This document shows positions 1 to 14,200 of a DNA stretch of 64,000 nt, in pieces (positions within the stretch are counted from its first letter, which is position 1; the number at the start of each line of letters is the position of its first letter). The stretch is from Hemibagrus wyckioides (taxonomy: Eukaryota; Chordata; Actinopteri; Siluriformes; Bagridae). A model generated the notes under the pieces. That model was not told where the DNA came from. It did not search any database and saw only the letters and a list, made by a program, of their open reading frames with translations. The DNA is taken from NCBI RefSeq assembly GCF_019097595.1, contig NC_080715.1, positions 11,427,573 to 11,491,572 of the forward strand, given 5' to 3'. The position numbers and the translations under genes were made by a program.

Positions 1-2111
1 ATAAACTGTTGTCATCAGCTATTTTCTGGTGCATGTGTGAGCCATGAAGGTCGTCAAGCTCTCATTTTTATAGGCTGATCCCATTACGAGCAGCCAGGAT
101 AGCTCACTTTTAATCACATATTACTTCATTGTACCCTTGCATCCCCTCCACCTCAGCTTCCTCATAAAAGGCCCTTTGCAAGGTCTCCTTGAGCAGACCT
201 GAGCATCTTATATGCACTCTCGACCTGCTCTGTTTTCTTTGGCTCATTGCTGCATTTCTTCTTACCAGACATGCTGTCTGAAATCGATTCAATCCCCGCT
301 GCTCTGGTTGAAATTTGATCCACAAAGCTGCCTTACTCTCAACAGAATGAGGACATACTCTAGAGTACTGCTGTCTCTGTGTGGCAAAATGAAACTTGAC
401 AGCACACGCACTGCTTTATTGGTATATGTCTATGGGAATTATGACTATTCAACCTTATACTGGATTTACCAAAGATATATAGTGTATATTTTGCTTTTCA
501 ACACTTCATGCAGATTAATGTCAAAAGCATTCTCGGCAGCAAACAAATACTTCATGTGGGCTTTTAAAGCAGGCATGTTTGCATTTGTGGGGAGCAGGAG
601 ACAGCACTGATTGTCTTTTCTGGTTCAGTGGTTAAGCTCACATGCTTTGAAAGTCATTTAAAAGCAGCAGCATCACTGCGGCCCCCTTCTCCTGCAGTAA
701 ACCAGAGGACCTTTGAGTCTTCCACTACCCCACTGCTTTCCTCCCTTCCCCTTTCCCTCTCATGTTGAGCGATTTGGGCTTTCATACAAAGAATTGTATG
801 GGATTCTTTGGTAAGTGGAGGATGTGCACAAACTGTCTCAGACACCACAGTGTCTCGGTGTTAAATCTTCCCCAGACTTCATGGCCAATGTCCAAACTTA
901 ACAGCACACTGCTTCAACAGGCATGCATGTAGATACCGGCCCTGATTTTCCATCACCCATGCAATCTGGTCCATAGTGTTGTATTGTCTGCATGAATGTT
1001 TTGTTTTTAATTATTATTAATAATTTTGTCTTCACAGTCTTGTTTTGTTGGTCTTCATTGCTAGTACTTATGAGACACACCTTTTTTTGTTTTTGGATAG
1101 TCCAGTGTAGACACTCAACAAGCCAGCTCTAGGCTACCAGTGAAGAAAGCTGATTCTGACTAAAATGTCATAAAAATGTATCAATAGAGTTCAGTGATGG
1201 GACTAAGATACAATGCTTGATTGAATGGAGGTATTAGTTCATAGCTATAAATAAGACACATCACTTTGAGGTAGTCGCACTTTGTTTCACACTATAACAT
1301 GACTACTGCTGTGGACTCTAAACATGTGAGGGATCCATTTTGAACAAGAAGTGAGTAATAAAAATGCTTCATTGGCCATAAATGTTTCATTCTATAGCTA
1401 TTGTTTTAACACAGTAACTGGTTCTACTATAGTAGGTTTTTTTAGTGATTCATAAGATGCATTGAAATGCAAGGTTCTATATCCAGATTACATAACTGTA
1501 GAGTGTGTATAGATTATTTACTAAATGTCAACATCTATAATGTTTATGCATTGTTTAGAGTTAGATAAGCTGCTACTGGTGGTTTATTGACAGTAGAGTG
1601 TCTACAGTGGATTACACAAATAAAGTGATGCCATTACTTGTTCTGTGTGCAAATGTGAGAAGCTACAGCTCAGGTTCAGTTCATTGACATATGAGTATTG
1701 TGTGGTTGTCTGCATGATGTGCTTGTTCTGTCAGAACATCTTGATAGAGAGTGTTTCATTTACAGCATTCACATTTTGAATGAAACACTTGCATGGCCTA
1801 GGCAGTTAGCATGAGGCACGTGCACTGTCACCAGATTTTCTGTGTAAACACTGTACCTTCTCATCTGCAATTGTGTCATCTTTACAGCTCTGGATCTGTA
1901 TATTTTAGACTTTTAAAAGATATAATTTATTTGCTTTGGTGTTTCTATAGCAATAAAATTTCAATCGAATTAGGAATCAGACATCAGAAAACAGCCAGTG
2001 AGCTGCTTATGTTCCACTGCTCATGCTGTGGTTGTACATACAGATCTGGGCTGTAGATGACTTGCCAATCCTGAGCTGTCCGCTAACCTATTTGCCTTCT
2101 TTTTCTCTCAG
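1..2111 (+). other. tns1: Intron of tns1 (3' end of a longer intron)
   Basis: No exon-like segment was recognised here. The longest open frame (212-610) has no recognisable motif and no good flanking splice sites. The sequence is AT-rich and ends in a pyrimidine-rich tract with AG at 2110-2111. I see no repeat family that I can name. Confidence 0.7.
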
Positions 2112-2207
2112 GCCGTTCTCCTCCAGGTTTGGCAAAAACACCTCTGTCCTTCCTGGGTTTGAAACCACACAACCCAGCTGAGATCCTTCTTAACCAGACA
2201 GGCTCAG
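2112..2207 (+). CDS. tns1: tns1 exon 1 of window
   Basis: Acceptor AG at 2110-2111 after a T-rich tract; donor GTGAGC at 2208. Two bases complete a split codon, then 31 residues are read, starting [16 protein letters not shown] and continuing [15 protein letters not shown]. The other two frames hit stops, which fixes the phase. Ends in phase 1. The [10 protein letters not shown] stretch is shared with mammalian TNS1 from memory. Confidence 0.9.
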
Positions 2208-5200
2208 GTGAGCACATACACATGAAACAGGAAGTCAGTTTGAATTTCACCAGCCCCTAAGGTCTTCATAGCTTGCTAATAAAAAGAAATCCATCTCCTC
2301 TGTGGTATATTAAAGTGAACTCCCGTTTCTCTTTTACAAGCATCTTGACCATACTTTCTCAAACACTGAGCTCATATGTACTTTTAAATGAACAAGTCTT
2401 CATATTGCATATGTGGTTGCACTGGATTAATTATAACCTGTATGTGTCTGCATGAAAGAAGAGTTGAGAGCTTTATTGCTATGAAAATGTGTAAAAATAG
2501 TGTTCAAAGGCATGGTGCTTTTTTGACCTCAGTATTAAAACAGCCAATATCAACCCCGTTAGATTATAAGGAGACCTGGAAAAGTACAAAAATGAATAAA
2601 ATCCTTTTTAGAGTGCAGGTTTCCCTTTGATTTCAGTTTGAGAGGCCAGTGAGGGTAGGTATATGGGGCTTAAATCAGACTGAGTGATAATAGAAGTGTG
2701 TTGCGAGAGCTGTTTAACTTGGCTGGCTGGCTTAAAAAACTCTGTCTCCTTCTAACTGAATCCAAATGTCTCACGCAATGCAAGTTTTAGCTCTGTTCCC
2801 ATGCAGGTTAGGGCTATTGCTTCCGTTAGAGTAACACTTTTAAACCCTTCTTTCCTTTTTGTTTCTTTTTCTGTCTGTAGTAAATGTTAAAATAGTAATT
2901 GCCTCAAATATTTACTATGCTTCTGTAGTTAAATATTTTTTTCTCTTTATTCTCTTCATCTTTTGATCTTTATTTACTATCTATTTTCATCCAAACTTTC
3001 TCTCTGTATTTTTGTCTAATTTTCACCCCGGCTGTCATCTGTGTTGCATGGTACAGAGAGTGAGGAAGAGGAAGGTAAGAGCTTAGCACTAATAAAGACT
3101 CACCTATTTATTCCCATGATCATATTCTTTGATTTCTTTTTCTTATTAACTTGAAAACATTTGTCGTAGTTAAACCTATTCCTCATCTAGCAAATATTTA
3201 TTTAGCTTAATGTCTTCAGCGATGGTGCTGGAACTAATAAGAATCCCCAGTGCTCTAAGATGCTGTGTTACCAGCTGATTTTTTTTTGGCAATATCAGCA
3301 TTAGCGGTTGGGAATCAAAATATGTAGCAAATCATAAAAAAACATGAATATTTAATTGATTGAATGATTTTTATGTTGGTGTACAAATCATTCTTTGCTC
3401 ATGTTGGATCAGCAGTAAGATGTTAAAGTTTGTAATGTTCTTAATTGCCCAGTAGCTGACAATATCTGATCTGTGTGTGCTTTCAGAGCCCCGGAGCTAT
3501 GTGGCGTCTGTTGCTCGTTCAGCATCAGTGACTGGGGGCCAGCCATCCAGTCCTGTGTCTCCAACGTTTGAGAGTGGCAGTTTGGCCAGAGGAGCCTCTC
3601 ATCCCTTTAACCCCCCACTGTCATCCAGCAGCCCTGTGCAAAGACCAGAGGGGTGAGAGGACTTTGCTATAATATTTGAGGTTTTGAAGTAAGCCAAAGT
3701 CAACTGACAGTGGTGCCATCTTGAAAATGTTCCTATTTGTAGAAAAACAGGCATCAAAATAGACTTATGCAATAGCGCAAATTTAAGGCAGTGATTCTAA
3801 CCATACGTTTCTAATACAGTGTTTATTCTGGTTTCAGAGAGCATATCATGGTGGAGAGCCGAATGGGCCTAAGCACACCATCTGATGGAGTGGGAGACTC
3901 TGGTTTCCGCTCATTGCCCACCCAGAGCACGTCACACACTCCAGCTGCCTCCTATCCTTCTTATCAAACACCTGGCAGCTATTTAGGCAGCTTTATAACT
4001 CCTGATCTTAATTCCTCCCCACCAGAGCATGTTCAGCTGACCACCATTGGTAGCCAACCCATGCATAGCAGCCCTGGCACACATCATCACACCATATCCA
4101 CTGACACATCACCCATTCCTGCCCTCCAACAAATACTGCCAAATCATGAAGGTCCCATTCTCAGCCATCAGCCTTCTCCAGCTAATGGCTATCAGCCTGG
4201 AGGCTCTGGCAGTGTAATGCTTCCACGGCATGGCATGATTTCACAGGCAACACAAAGTAGCCCGATACTGAGTAGACAGATGCCCATTAGCCAGGGCACA
4301 CAGAGCAGCCCCATCCTGAACAGGCAAGGTTTCCAAAGTGGGTACCAGCCATCACAAACCCAGCCCATGATTCAGCCCAACCAAAGTAGCCCAGTGATGA
4401 ACAGACAGATGCCTGTAAGCCAAGGCACACAGAGCAGTCCCACTCTGAACAGACAAGGTCTTCAAAGCCCCTCAGTTGGGTATCAGCCTTCCCTCACCCA
4501 GTCTGTCATCCAGCCCAGCCAGATCAGTCCTGTGTTAAGTAGGCAGACATCACTTACTCATCCTGGCCAGAGCAGCCCTATCCTGGGACGCCACCCCTCT
4601 GTGACTCAGGTGTCCCATGGAAGCCCCAGCCTGGATAGGCACCCAATGCACAGTGGGTACACCACTCCAGATGAGAGACATGGTGCCCTATCACGTCAGA
4701 GCAGCTCATCAGGCTACCATCCACCCTCCACCCCATCCTTCCCTGTCTCACCTGCTTCCTTCTCTGATAACTTCAGGCAGCCACAGCTGCCAGAGAAAAG
4801 GCGCATGTCAAGTGGCGAGCGCCCAAATGGTGTACTCTCCTACAACACCCTCAATGGGAAGGTGTCACCACCCATGTCTAGTGGAGGGAGCACTCCAAGT
4901 GTGCATTTCTTTCATACACTTCCAGATTTCTCCAAACTCAACATGTGTGGTAAGGAGAGTCTATTAATTAGTTCTTGTCATTGTTTATTTAAAGACACTT
5001 CAACAACTGTACATAAAAGAAAATACATGCATGAGTTTATCTGTAGAAACCCCAGGGCATATTTTATTTTTCAGTAATTTGTGTATCTAGCTGAGTTGGC
5101 TTTTTTCTATATAGTGTTTTATACAAAATATTTATCATTAAGACTTAATATAATCTCTAGCTGTTTAATAGTTCAAGTTTCCAAGTTAATTAAAATGCCA

Positions 5201-8200
5201 CTGCATGACACACAGGTACATGAATTAAGATGTTTGGTACATTTAAATGAGACACCTAGCCAAAACTAGGGAGTCTGTTATATATCAGTTTAAACAAAAC
5301 AGACAACACAAAGCAATACAATTCAAATAAGTATATACTGTATATCACATTATTAAAATCCTTTGACGAAAGGGACAACTGAGGTTATTACTGGTTGGTT
5401 TTTTGACCCAATGGTTGTAAAACTTGCCTATTGTTCTGTAAGGAGTTGCAGCAGTTCAGTTGAAGTATAAGAGCATAGAAATTATGTCATTGGTCTGTAT
5501 AGAGGATATTCTTTATTAAATTAGTGAAAAATGAATGCAAATAATATGATACCATTGCATTATCCTGTGCATGTTTGTGTGTGTTTGACTGTATGATTAT
5601 TTCCAACTTTTTTCCTTAATTTGTTTAAGCATGAATATTTTTGACAAGTTTGCCTGATCTTTTGCATCTCCTATTTTATAGATGGAAGTCCAGAGACCAG
5701 GCTGAATGTAAAGTTTGTCCAAGACACTACCAAGTTTTGGTATAAACCAGACATCTCCAGAGAGCAAGGTAAGGTCTTGGCATGTGTATTTTTTGCGTGT
5801 CTGATCTATGTTTTGATTTAGACATGAGACATGTACCCCATTTAAACAATTCTTCTGTCCTCAGTGGCCATGATTTATATGCCCATTATGAGGTCAGTTC
5901 CTGTGGACCATTGTATCTGCTTTTTTTCTGTTGGAAAAAACTTTTATTGGATTTAGTGAAGATGACAATATGCACAAGAGCATACACTAAGCCATATGTA
6001 CTTGGCTACACTTTGTGAGCATCTGCTGCACTGTCAATTTTAGAACATATATGCATATGCAATATGTAGCTCCAAATCAAATCTCACAAATATGATGATT
6101 AATGAGGAATGGGCTTTGTTTCTAGTTGTATAAGTCTGCAAGGGACTTGAATAAAATTAGAAAGCTGAATGAAATTAAAACAGTCCCATCTCTTGTTCTT
6201 GGTCCTTTTTCCAGCTATTAATATTTTGAAGGAGAGGGAGCCAGGGGCCTTCATCATCCGAGACAGCCACTCCTTCAGGGGTGCCTATGGTCTGGCCATG
6301 AAAGTGGCCTCCCCACCTCCTACAGTGCAACCACCTAAAAAAGGTATTAACAGATCAACAACTATAGCAAGCAATGGAAACTATTTGACAATCTGCCCTT
6401 AGGCCAGACAATTCACTTACCTTCTATCAACACACTCTTAATAAAATTGAGATTGTGATACTGCTTCTAGGGGGTCTTTGGGAGCTTCTCCATTAATTCA
6501 TGTGTCTAAAATGATTCTTGCGAGATATTATCATTGCCTTCAACCCATAATTTAGCTCTCAGCATTTGATTAACAGCTCCTGTCCACACACACTTAAATA
6601 TAATGCAGCATTGGATTAGGATTGAAACTGAAGATAGCTTTCAACACAGCTTCTCTTTCAGCACAGCTGCTCTGAAGTTCATGCCTGCCTGATGTTCAGA
6701 GAGAATTAGTAGACACCCTCAAGGTTATTGTTGTAAGCTTGAGCCTAGATAACGCTTCTCCTGCTAGACATGTTCCTACAGAGGAGGAAAAAAATCTTTA
6801 ATTTTTAAAATTAGTAATATTTTTTTTATTTTTGCCATGTTGTTACTTGGGTCATATATCTTGCACAATACTTCACTAGTATCTCAGGCATGTTTATACA
6901 GTCTCTCTGTAGGAATATGATAAATATGACCTGATAAATACTGTATGACAACTTTAATGTGTTATTATTTATTTTTAATTTAAAATTTGCTGCATTATCC
7001 ATGAAACATTCTTAAATCTTGAATCTTAGGATGCGGTAAGTGCTGTAACAAATGTCGAGAAGCTTGAAATGGTTAACATTTTGGGTTTTCGATTTTAAAA
7101 AAGACAACCGCATCCCAAAAACTCTTTGATTTGCTGTTCGTGCTGCACCACATCTGATATAAACAAGTTCTAATGAGTGCTTGTTAGCTAAACACGTTGT
7201 TTAAATGTCAAGTTATTCAGGAATGAAAGCTTCCCTGGTTTCTGTCATTTCTGAGACGTTATTGAGGAATTTTTAGGCTTTTGTAGTTGAAACGGGGCCA
7301 AAGTTGATAGACCTTGGTTTCCTGATGGGGTTCTTTTTTTGTAAATAATCAGAACTAGCTGCTGATATACCCTAACTGATATCAGTTATTTAAATACTGC
7401 AGTTAGTTTAGTAATTAATTCAATTTGTTAACAATAATTATATTGGTGTTCCAGGTGACATCACCAACGAGCTCGTGCGCCACTTCCTGATTGAGACAAG
7501 TCCAAAAGGCGTGAAGCTGAAGGGATGCCCCAATGAGCCCTACTTTGGTCAGTCTTTATCAGTCTTTATATTACTATGCATGTTGATTTACAATATAACC
7601 ACATCATAACAAATATAAGTTTTTGTGGCTATTTTGTTGTTGTAATGTGTAAAACTTTAAACTCAAACTAATATCCAGATTCATGAGGCTCAATGCTCTG
7701 TCAAGACTTCTATCTATAGCACCATAATCACTTTAAATTCCATAATGTCGTTCAAAGGGCTTGTCTTTAATTTAGTCTGGTTGCTGCATTGTGACATGAT
7801 CTCGGCACAGTGAAAACTGAGTTGCTTTTTTGCACTACGTAGTGCCTCACTTGATCTACAATAACAATAACATGGGCTGGGCTGCTTATGTAAGCTCTGA
7901 AATATCCTGTTAGGTGAGGCATTACATAACATACAGCACAAAACAGACATTACATAAGTGTATTTTGATTATGAGTAAGAGAGAGGAAAAAACGTGAGAC
8001 GTGTGAGGTTAAAAGCAGGTGTGGGTGAAGCCTGGCAGTGCCATTAGATATATAGCTGTCTGCACTTTTCTCCTCCTCCCTTGGTCTAGGTCTAAGTTGA
8101 GGCTCTGCCAAGTATCACACATGCTGAGGCAGGCCATGTCCCAAATACACATTTAGAAAGGAGGCCCAGACAAGGTAGCCTCTTTCATGGGAATGTTATC

Positions 8201-11200
8201 GATCTCTTTTTTTTTCCCCAGACAATTTATAAGATGATAATAACATTTATATGGAAAATTAATGGGTTTTTAAATACTACTCGGGCATTTCTCACGTACT
8301 GTATAACACAGCAAAATCCCCTCATGGTGAATCAACACCTGCAGTGTTTATACAAGCCTAGCTGGATTATCTGAGTTGATTCAACAGTGGAATTTTTTTT
8401 GTGTGTTTATTACCATCATAGCTTATACACAGTTTACCTGAGGAATAAAACCTGTTTTGTCTGTAGTTATCTGCTAGTTGGAGTTGCTTTTCCCAAAGAA
8501 TAATTTGAAATCTTTAGGCAGAATGGGTTTTACAAAACAGATTTACAAAATATTCTCTGATGCTGATTTTCTTCATGTTAATGAATCCCTGTGAACAATG
8601 GTCTGGTCAAAATCCTCCCAAATTTCCTCATGTGTTTTTTCATTGGTCCTGACTGAATGGCTAGACTGGTTGCTTTTTTTCAATTCATGAATAGGATACA
8701 ACCAAGATTCATAAAACTGAAACTATAAAGTTTGTAGTGATTTAAACCCGCCAGCATCAACTGTGTATTAAATTGCATAACTAATTATTTAGTTTCAAGG
8801 TTTGAGCTTCCTATTAGTGAGTTAGTTCTTTTAAGTACTTTTACATAGTCCTAGGAGATCATGCAGGGTTTTTCCAAACTCAGTAGAAATATCATATTTC
8901 TTGTGTAAACGATCCTGCAAATGGTTTACAAATAAATCAACTGGTATCTTGCTTGATATATGAGATCCAATGTTAGTGAAAGGTTTGACACTGAGGTCTT
9001 TCCACCCATGTGCCAATGCTGTCATTCCAGCTTGTTAGTAGGAAAGCTACTTAGGCTGGATTCACTGTTTACATGATGTATTACATGGCAGCGGTTCAAA
9101 ATATAACCCAGTTATGGAGTTCGTCATGTAAAGCATGTCCATCTCTGATTTCTGTTCTCGTAAATATAATTCCATGTTTGTATCTGTCTTCATACAGGCT
9201 GCCTATCTGCATTAGTGTACCAGCACTCCATTACTCCACTGGCCCTACCTTGCAAACTGGTTATACCCACAAAAGGTAAGAGTTTGTGTTATGTGCTCAT
9301 GTCTGTATGTGTTTGTGTGTTTAAAATGATCTCAGACTTGCTGATCGCCTCCGTCAGAGTGATGTATTCCTTTTGTGCTGGTGTAAACACCTCCTGAGGT
9401 GAATGTAGAGCCATTGCAGCTGGTTCTCTCCATCTGCCAACTTCGACATGCCATGCAGGTGTGAGAGGAAAGTAGGGCTAGAGGCTACAAGGTACCCAAC
9501 TCTACCCTCTCAAACAGTGTGAGAACTCAACAAAGTGTGAATACCCTGCAGGGTAGTGAGACATCATAGCTCATATCTGACAACAAGTACTTAATTTCCT
9601 TCCATTTCTAGCTGAGTATCCACAGTGGCATATTGTTGACAGACTTATGTACAGTTTAATGGCATTTGGCAGATGCCCTATACAGAGCAACTTACAATTA
9701 TCTCATTTATGCAGTGGAGCAGATGAGGGTTGAGGGCCTTGCACAAGGGCCCAGCAGTGGCAGCTTGGTTATCCATGGTATTTGAACTCACAACATTCTG
9801 AGCAGTAGTCCTTATGCCTTAACCACTGAGCTAACACTTCTTTATTGTAACTTGCACTGGATTGATATAGAAGAACATTTGGCCCCTATATTAACACTGC
9901 TTACTGCCTATTACAGAGTTTAACATATTCTTTTCACAACCATGTCAGTTTCCTCTGAGTTTCCTCCCACTTCCCACAACATGTCAGCTGTTGGATAGCT
10001 GGTCTGTATTACTACTAGGTGTGAATGAGTGTACAGGACATCCCATCCCCAGTGTATTCTCACTTTGCACCATTTTTTCCAGGGATAGGCTTTGGAGGAT
10101 TTTATAACAGCAAAATATGACTTAATCTGGGATGGGATGTTCAATAAGCACATATGTGCAAGGGAAAAATGATGCATCTTTCCTTGATGTTCAGAAAGTA
10201 TTTTAAAGCCTTTGTTTCAGTAATTCTAGATCTGTAATTATTATTCACATATTTCATGGTAGATAAAACCTACCTGGATGTTAGTTTGTAGGAAACCTGG
10301 ATCTCAGTTTGTAGATGAAGCTGATTTTATTGCTACATTAAGGTTTTGTCAAAACACACAGGAAAAGGAAAGTGTTTATACACCAGTTCATATGTATAGT
10401 ATCTCTATGCAGTATTTCCTTTAAAATAATCCTTTAGAAAAATTAAGTAAAGTATAATTGATTGACCACCTCATGATAGCTAGCATGCTAACATTGTCAC
10501 AATTTGTCCAAACATTTTTACTTTGTATCATTATTCATTTTGATGTATTTGTGTATCTTTCCTCTTTATATATATTTGTGCTCAGAGGTTTGCATACCTT
10601 GGGAGAATTTGCAAGCGCTGTACCATTTTTTAAAGAAAACATGAGTGAGAAGGCAAAAAATTTTTTCATTTCTTATAGGATTTAATCCACATGTAAGGCA
10701 TAACAGAATGCAATCATCAAACAAAAGATGACAAAGAAAATGAGGAAATAATCCCTGGTCAAAAGTTTGCCATACCTTCTTAATAGTTCTTAATATCGTT
10801 TATGGCCCCCTTTAGCATCACTGATGGCATGGAGTCTTATGTAATAATTGTACATGAGTTCAGGACATAATTCTCTCAGGTAGTATAGCTGCCCATTCTT
10901 TTTGGAAAAATGCCCCTAGTTCCTATAAATCTTTTGGTTGTCTTGCAGAAAACTGCACGTTTGAGATCTCCCCAAATTGGCTCAACGATATTGAGGTCAG
11001 GAGACTGTGATGGACATTCCAGAACCCTTCACCTTTATTTGCTGTAGCCATTGGACAGTCAACTTGACCTAGCGCTTTGGATCATTGTCATGTTGGAACA
11101 TCCAAGAACATTCCCTGCGCAGCTTTTGTGCTGTAGAATGCAAATTGTCTGCCAGTATTTTCTGATAACATGCTGAATTTATCTTGCCATCACTTTTGAC

Positions 11201-14200
11201 TTTCCTGTGCCACTGGAGCTCACATAGCCCCAAAACATAAGAGATCCACCACCATGCCTTACAATGGGGATGGTGTACTTTTCACCGTGGGCCTTGTTGA
11301 CTCTCAAAACATAGCGTTTATGGTTGTGACTATAAAATTTAATTTTGGTCTCATCAAAAGCGGGCCCTTTTGCGGCATGGGCACAGTAACGGCTTTCTCC
11401 TGGCAACTCGACCATGCAGGTCATTTGTGTTCAAGTACTTCCTTATTGTGCTTCTTGAAACAATAACACCACTTTTTTTTTGCCAGAGCAGTCTGTAGTT
11501 TTTCTTTGCTTCCCAAACAATTCCTCTGGCAGTAGTGGGTGAAATCTTTCTTGGTCTACCTGACCGTGGCTTAGTATCAACAGAAACTCTTATTTTTTCA
11601 CCTCTTTATCAGAGTTTGAACAGGACTGATTGACAAGTCAGTGTTTTTAAGTGTTGAGATATCTTTTTATATCCTTTTCCTGCTTTATAAAGTTCAACTA
11701 CCTTATTACGCAGGTCCATTGGCAGCTCTTTTGTCTTCCCCATGGTGCAGTATCCAGCCAAGTCAGTGCATCACCTCATGAGCTGAGAAACACACTGACT
11801 AGTTATGCATAGACACTAATTACAATTACAATGAAAACTAATGAAACTTCACTTTAATAGCCATTTAAACCTCTGTGTGTCAACCTGTGAGCTTATAATG
11901 TGGCCAAACATTCAAGGATATATAAACTTTTGATCAAGGTTGTTTGGGTGATTTCAGTTATCGTTAGGTTTTGAAAAGGAGTCAAACAACTATGTGATAA
12001 TTAATGACTTCATGTGACCACTATCCTTAAATAAGAAAAAAAATCTTTTGCAACATCAGTCATATTTTCCAAATAAATTGCAATGTTTAACAATTTCTTT
12101 CAGGGTATGCAAACTTTTGAGCACAACTGTACCTATTTAAAAAATATAATCCTGTTGTGGTTATACTTGTCAGCCCCATCATCTGGGTTTTGACAAAAAA
12201 AGGTCAGACCAAGGATAAGAAAACAAAATAGGATTGTACGTACTCTGTTTAGCTGTTCTGTTCTGCAGTGACCCAGCATCAGCTTTCTCTGATTAGTAGA
12301 GAAAATACACATTTCTGTCTATTGTTTTGTAGTTCTTGCATGCAAGGCAAAGACTTACTGTGAGTTCTTTTATGGTGTGTTTTGTAGACCCAAATGAGGA
12401 GATAACAGAGGTTGCCACTCCAGTAAACCCAGCTACAGAATTGCTCAAACAGGGTGCAGGTAAAGCAAGATTTTATTTGCCACTACGTTTGCCAGCTGTA
12501 TAAAGGGAACACAATTTTCCATACATTTGCTTCTGTTTATTTTCTCATTCTTTCTAACAAGATCCCAAAACATGACAGTTTATTTTATGCTCAGTGGCCC
12601 TTATTCATCAAAGTTGCAAAGAAACAAGCATAGATTTGAGCACATACGATACGATGTACAAGCCAAATGTGTCTAATTCATGATATCAAAACATATGAGA
12701 ATAATTAATGAATTAACTTTATCTGCATGGATACAATCTCCTATTTACATGTTATATGCATATGACACAACACATATTATTCCCATATACATTACATTAG
12801 ACGAAACACACACTGATCCTTGCTAATAGTGTGAAAATAAATTAAAAAAATCCACAATAAGGCGTCAAGAAAAATGTATACCAAGAAAAAATTCATTTCA
12901 GTAACGTTACGTAATAGGTGCATTTCAAGATCACTACAAGAGAAGTCAGTGGAAGCACATTACAGGTTCATATTTGGTTAGTTTTAGAACTCAAATAGTT
13001 TAGAAGTGTATTCACATGCACATATTACTGAACTGAGGGACTAAGGAGCTGCACACCTCTAATTATCCACTTGGACTTTAAACCCCATTAGCTATATTTC
13101 AGTTCACATTTCCCACATGCTTCCTTATCATGATTATCAATCATTACCAACATTATTTGGCATTTTTATTGTTACTTTATTTACTATACTCGCTATACTT
13201 GGTATTGGTATTGACCAAATATTTTTGAGGTTACAAAGATGGTACAGACAAATGTGATGCGATGTTTATACACATCTCTGACAAGATCCAAGATTCAAGA
13301 AGCTTTATTGTCATTTCAACCACATATAGCTGACGCAGTACATAGTGAAATGAAACAACGTTTTCATGACTAGAGAAAATGACATTGGAATTTGTGTCTG
13401 CTAGTTTTATGGTCAAAATTGTACTGTACACAACTTTGATGAATAAGGTTCATTATGATGGCGAAATTAATGATTCATGTAACAACAACAGTGGTGATGA
13501 ACCACCATGAAAAGGCTAATTCTATGGATAACTTAATTCATATCCATAAAAGAAGACCGGAATGCTATACTGTATGAAAGAACACTCAGCCTAAAAAAAT
13601 AAAAATAAAAAATTAGCCACACTTTATGGTAGAAGTTATATCTTGATATACTCAAGTGATATACTTATATCACTCCTGAACCGGCTGTTCTCGTTCATTC
13701 TGTTGTCACTCCTGTGTGACTATAGGGCAGAAGAGTCCTGTTGATTCCCATGGTAAACCCAATCACACTTTCTTTTTTTCCCTCTATTCCTTTCTGACTG
13801 ATGCATCCCAGAGTCTCTCTTGTGTCTTGAGACTGTGCATGAGAGAGTGTAACACAATGCCAGTGTCTGGATCAGTATCTCTACTATATTTGTTCTCTAA
13901 AACTCTACACATCTGTTGTTTATCCTACTCCAGCTATCTCCTATGATGGCTCTTCAGAAAGCCTATCTCTGCAACCCGATGCTAGACAGCATGCTTTGAG
14001 ATGACTGATGAATTGCACGGCATGAATATCAAACTATACGTGAACAGTTCTCAAGTACACTAACAATGTGTTCCTGTTTTGAATTAAAAGATGAACGGAG
14101 TTAACAGCCTAGTCCAAAATGTATTACAGTCTACAGGAGTATGAAATACATATGACAATATTGATGCCATCACAGTTGTTAGAGTTTTGCTTGTATTACA

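Noticed and set aside
212..610. 132-codon open frame in the first intron
   Set aside because: No domain, no family resemblance and no splice-linked frame; likely chance.
4617..4967. 116-codon frame overlapping tns1 exon 4
   Set aside because: Shadow of the coding exon in another frame.
4950..5077. Read-through of exon 4 into the intron, giving 42 extra codons and a truncated tensin without SH2-PTB
   Set aside because: A strong GTAAGG donor at 4950 and perfect continuity to exon 5 favour splicing, and no good poly(A) signal follows the stop at 5077.
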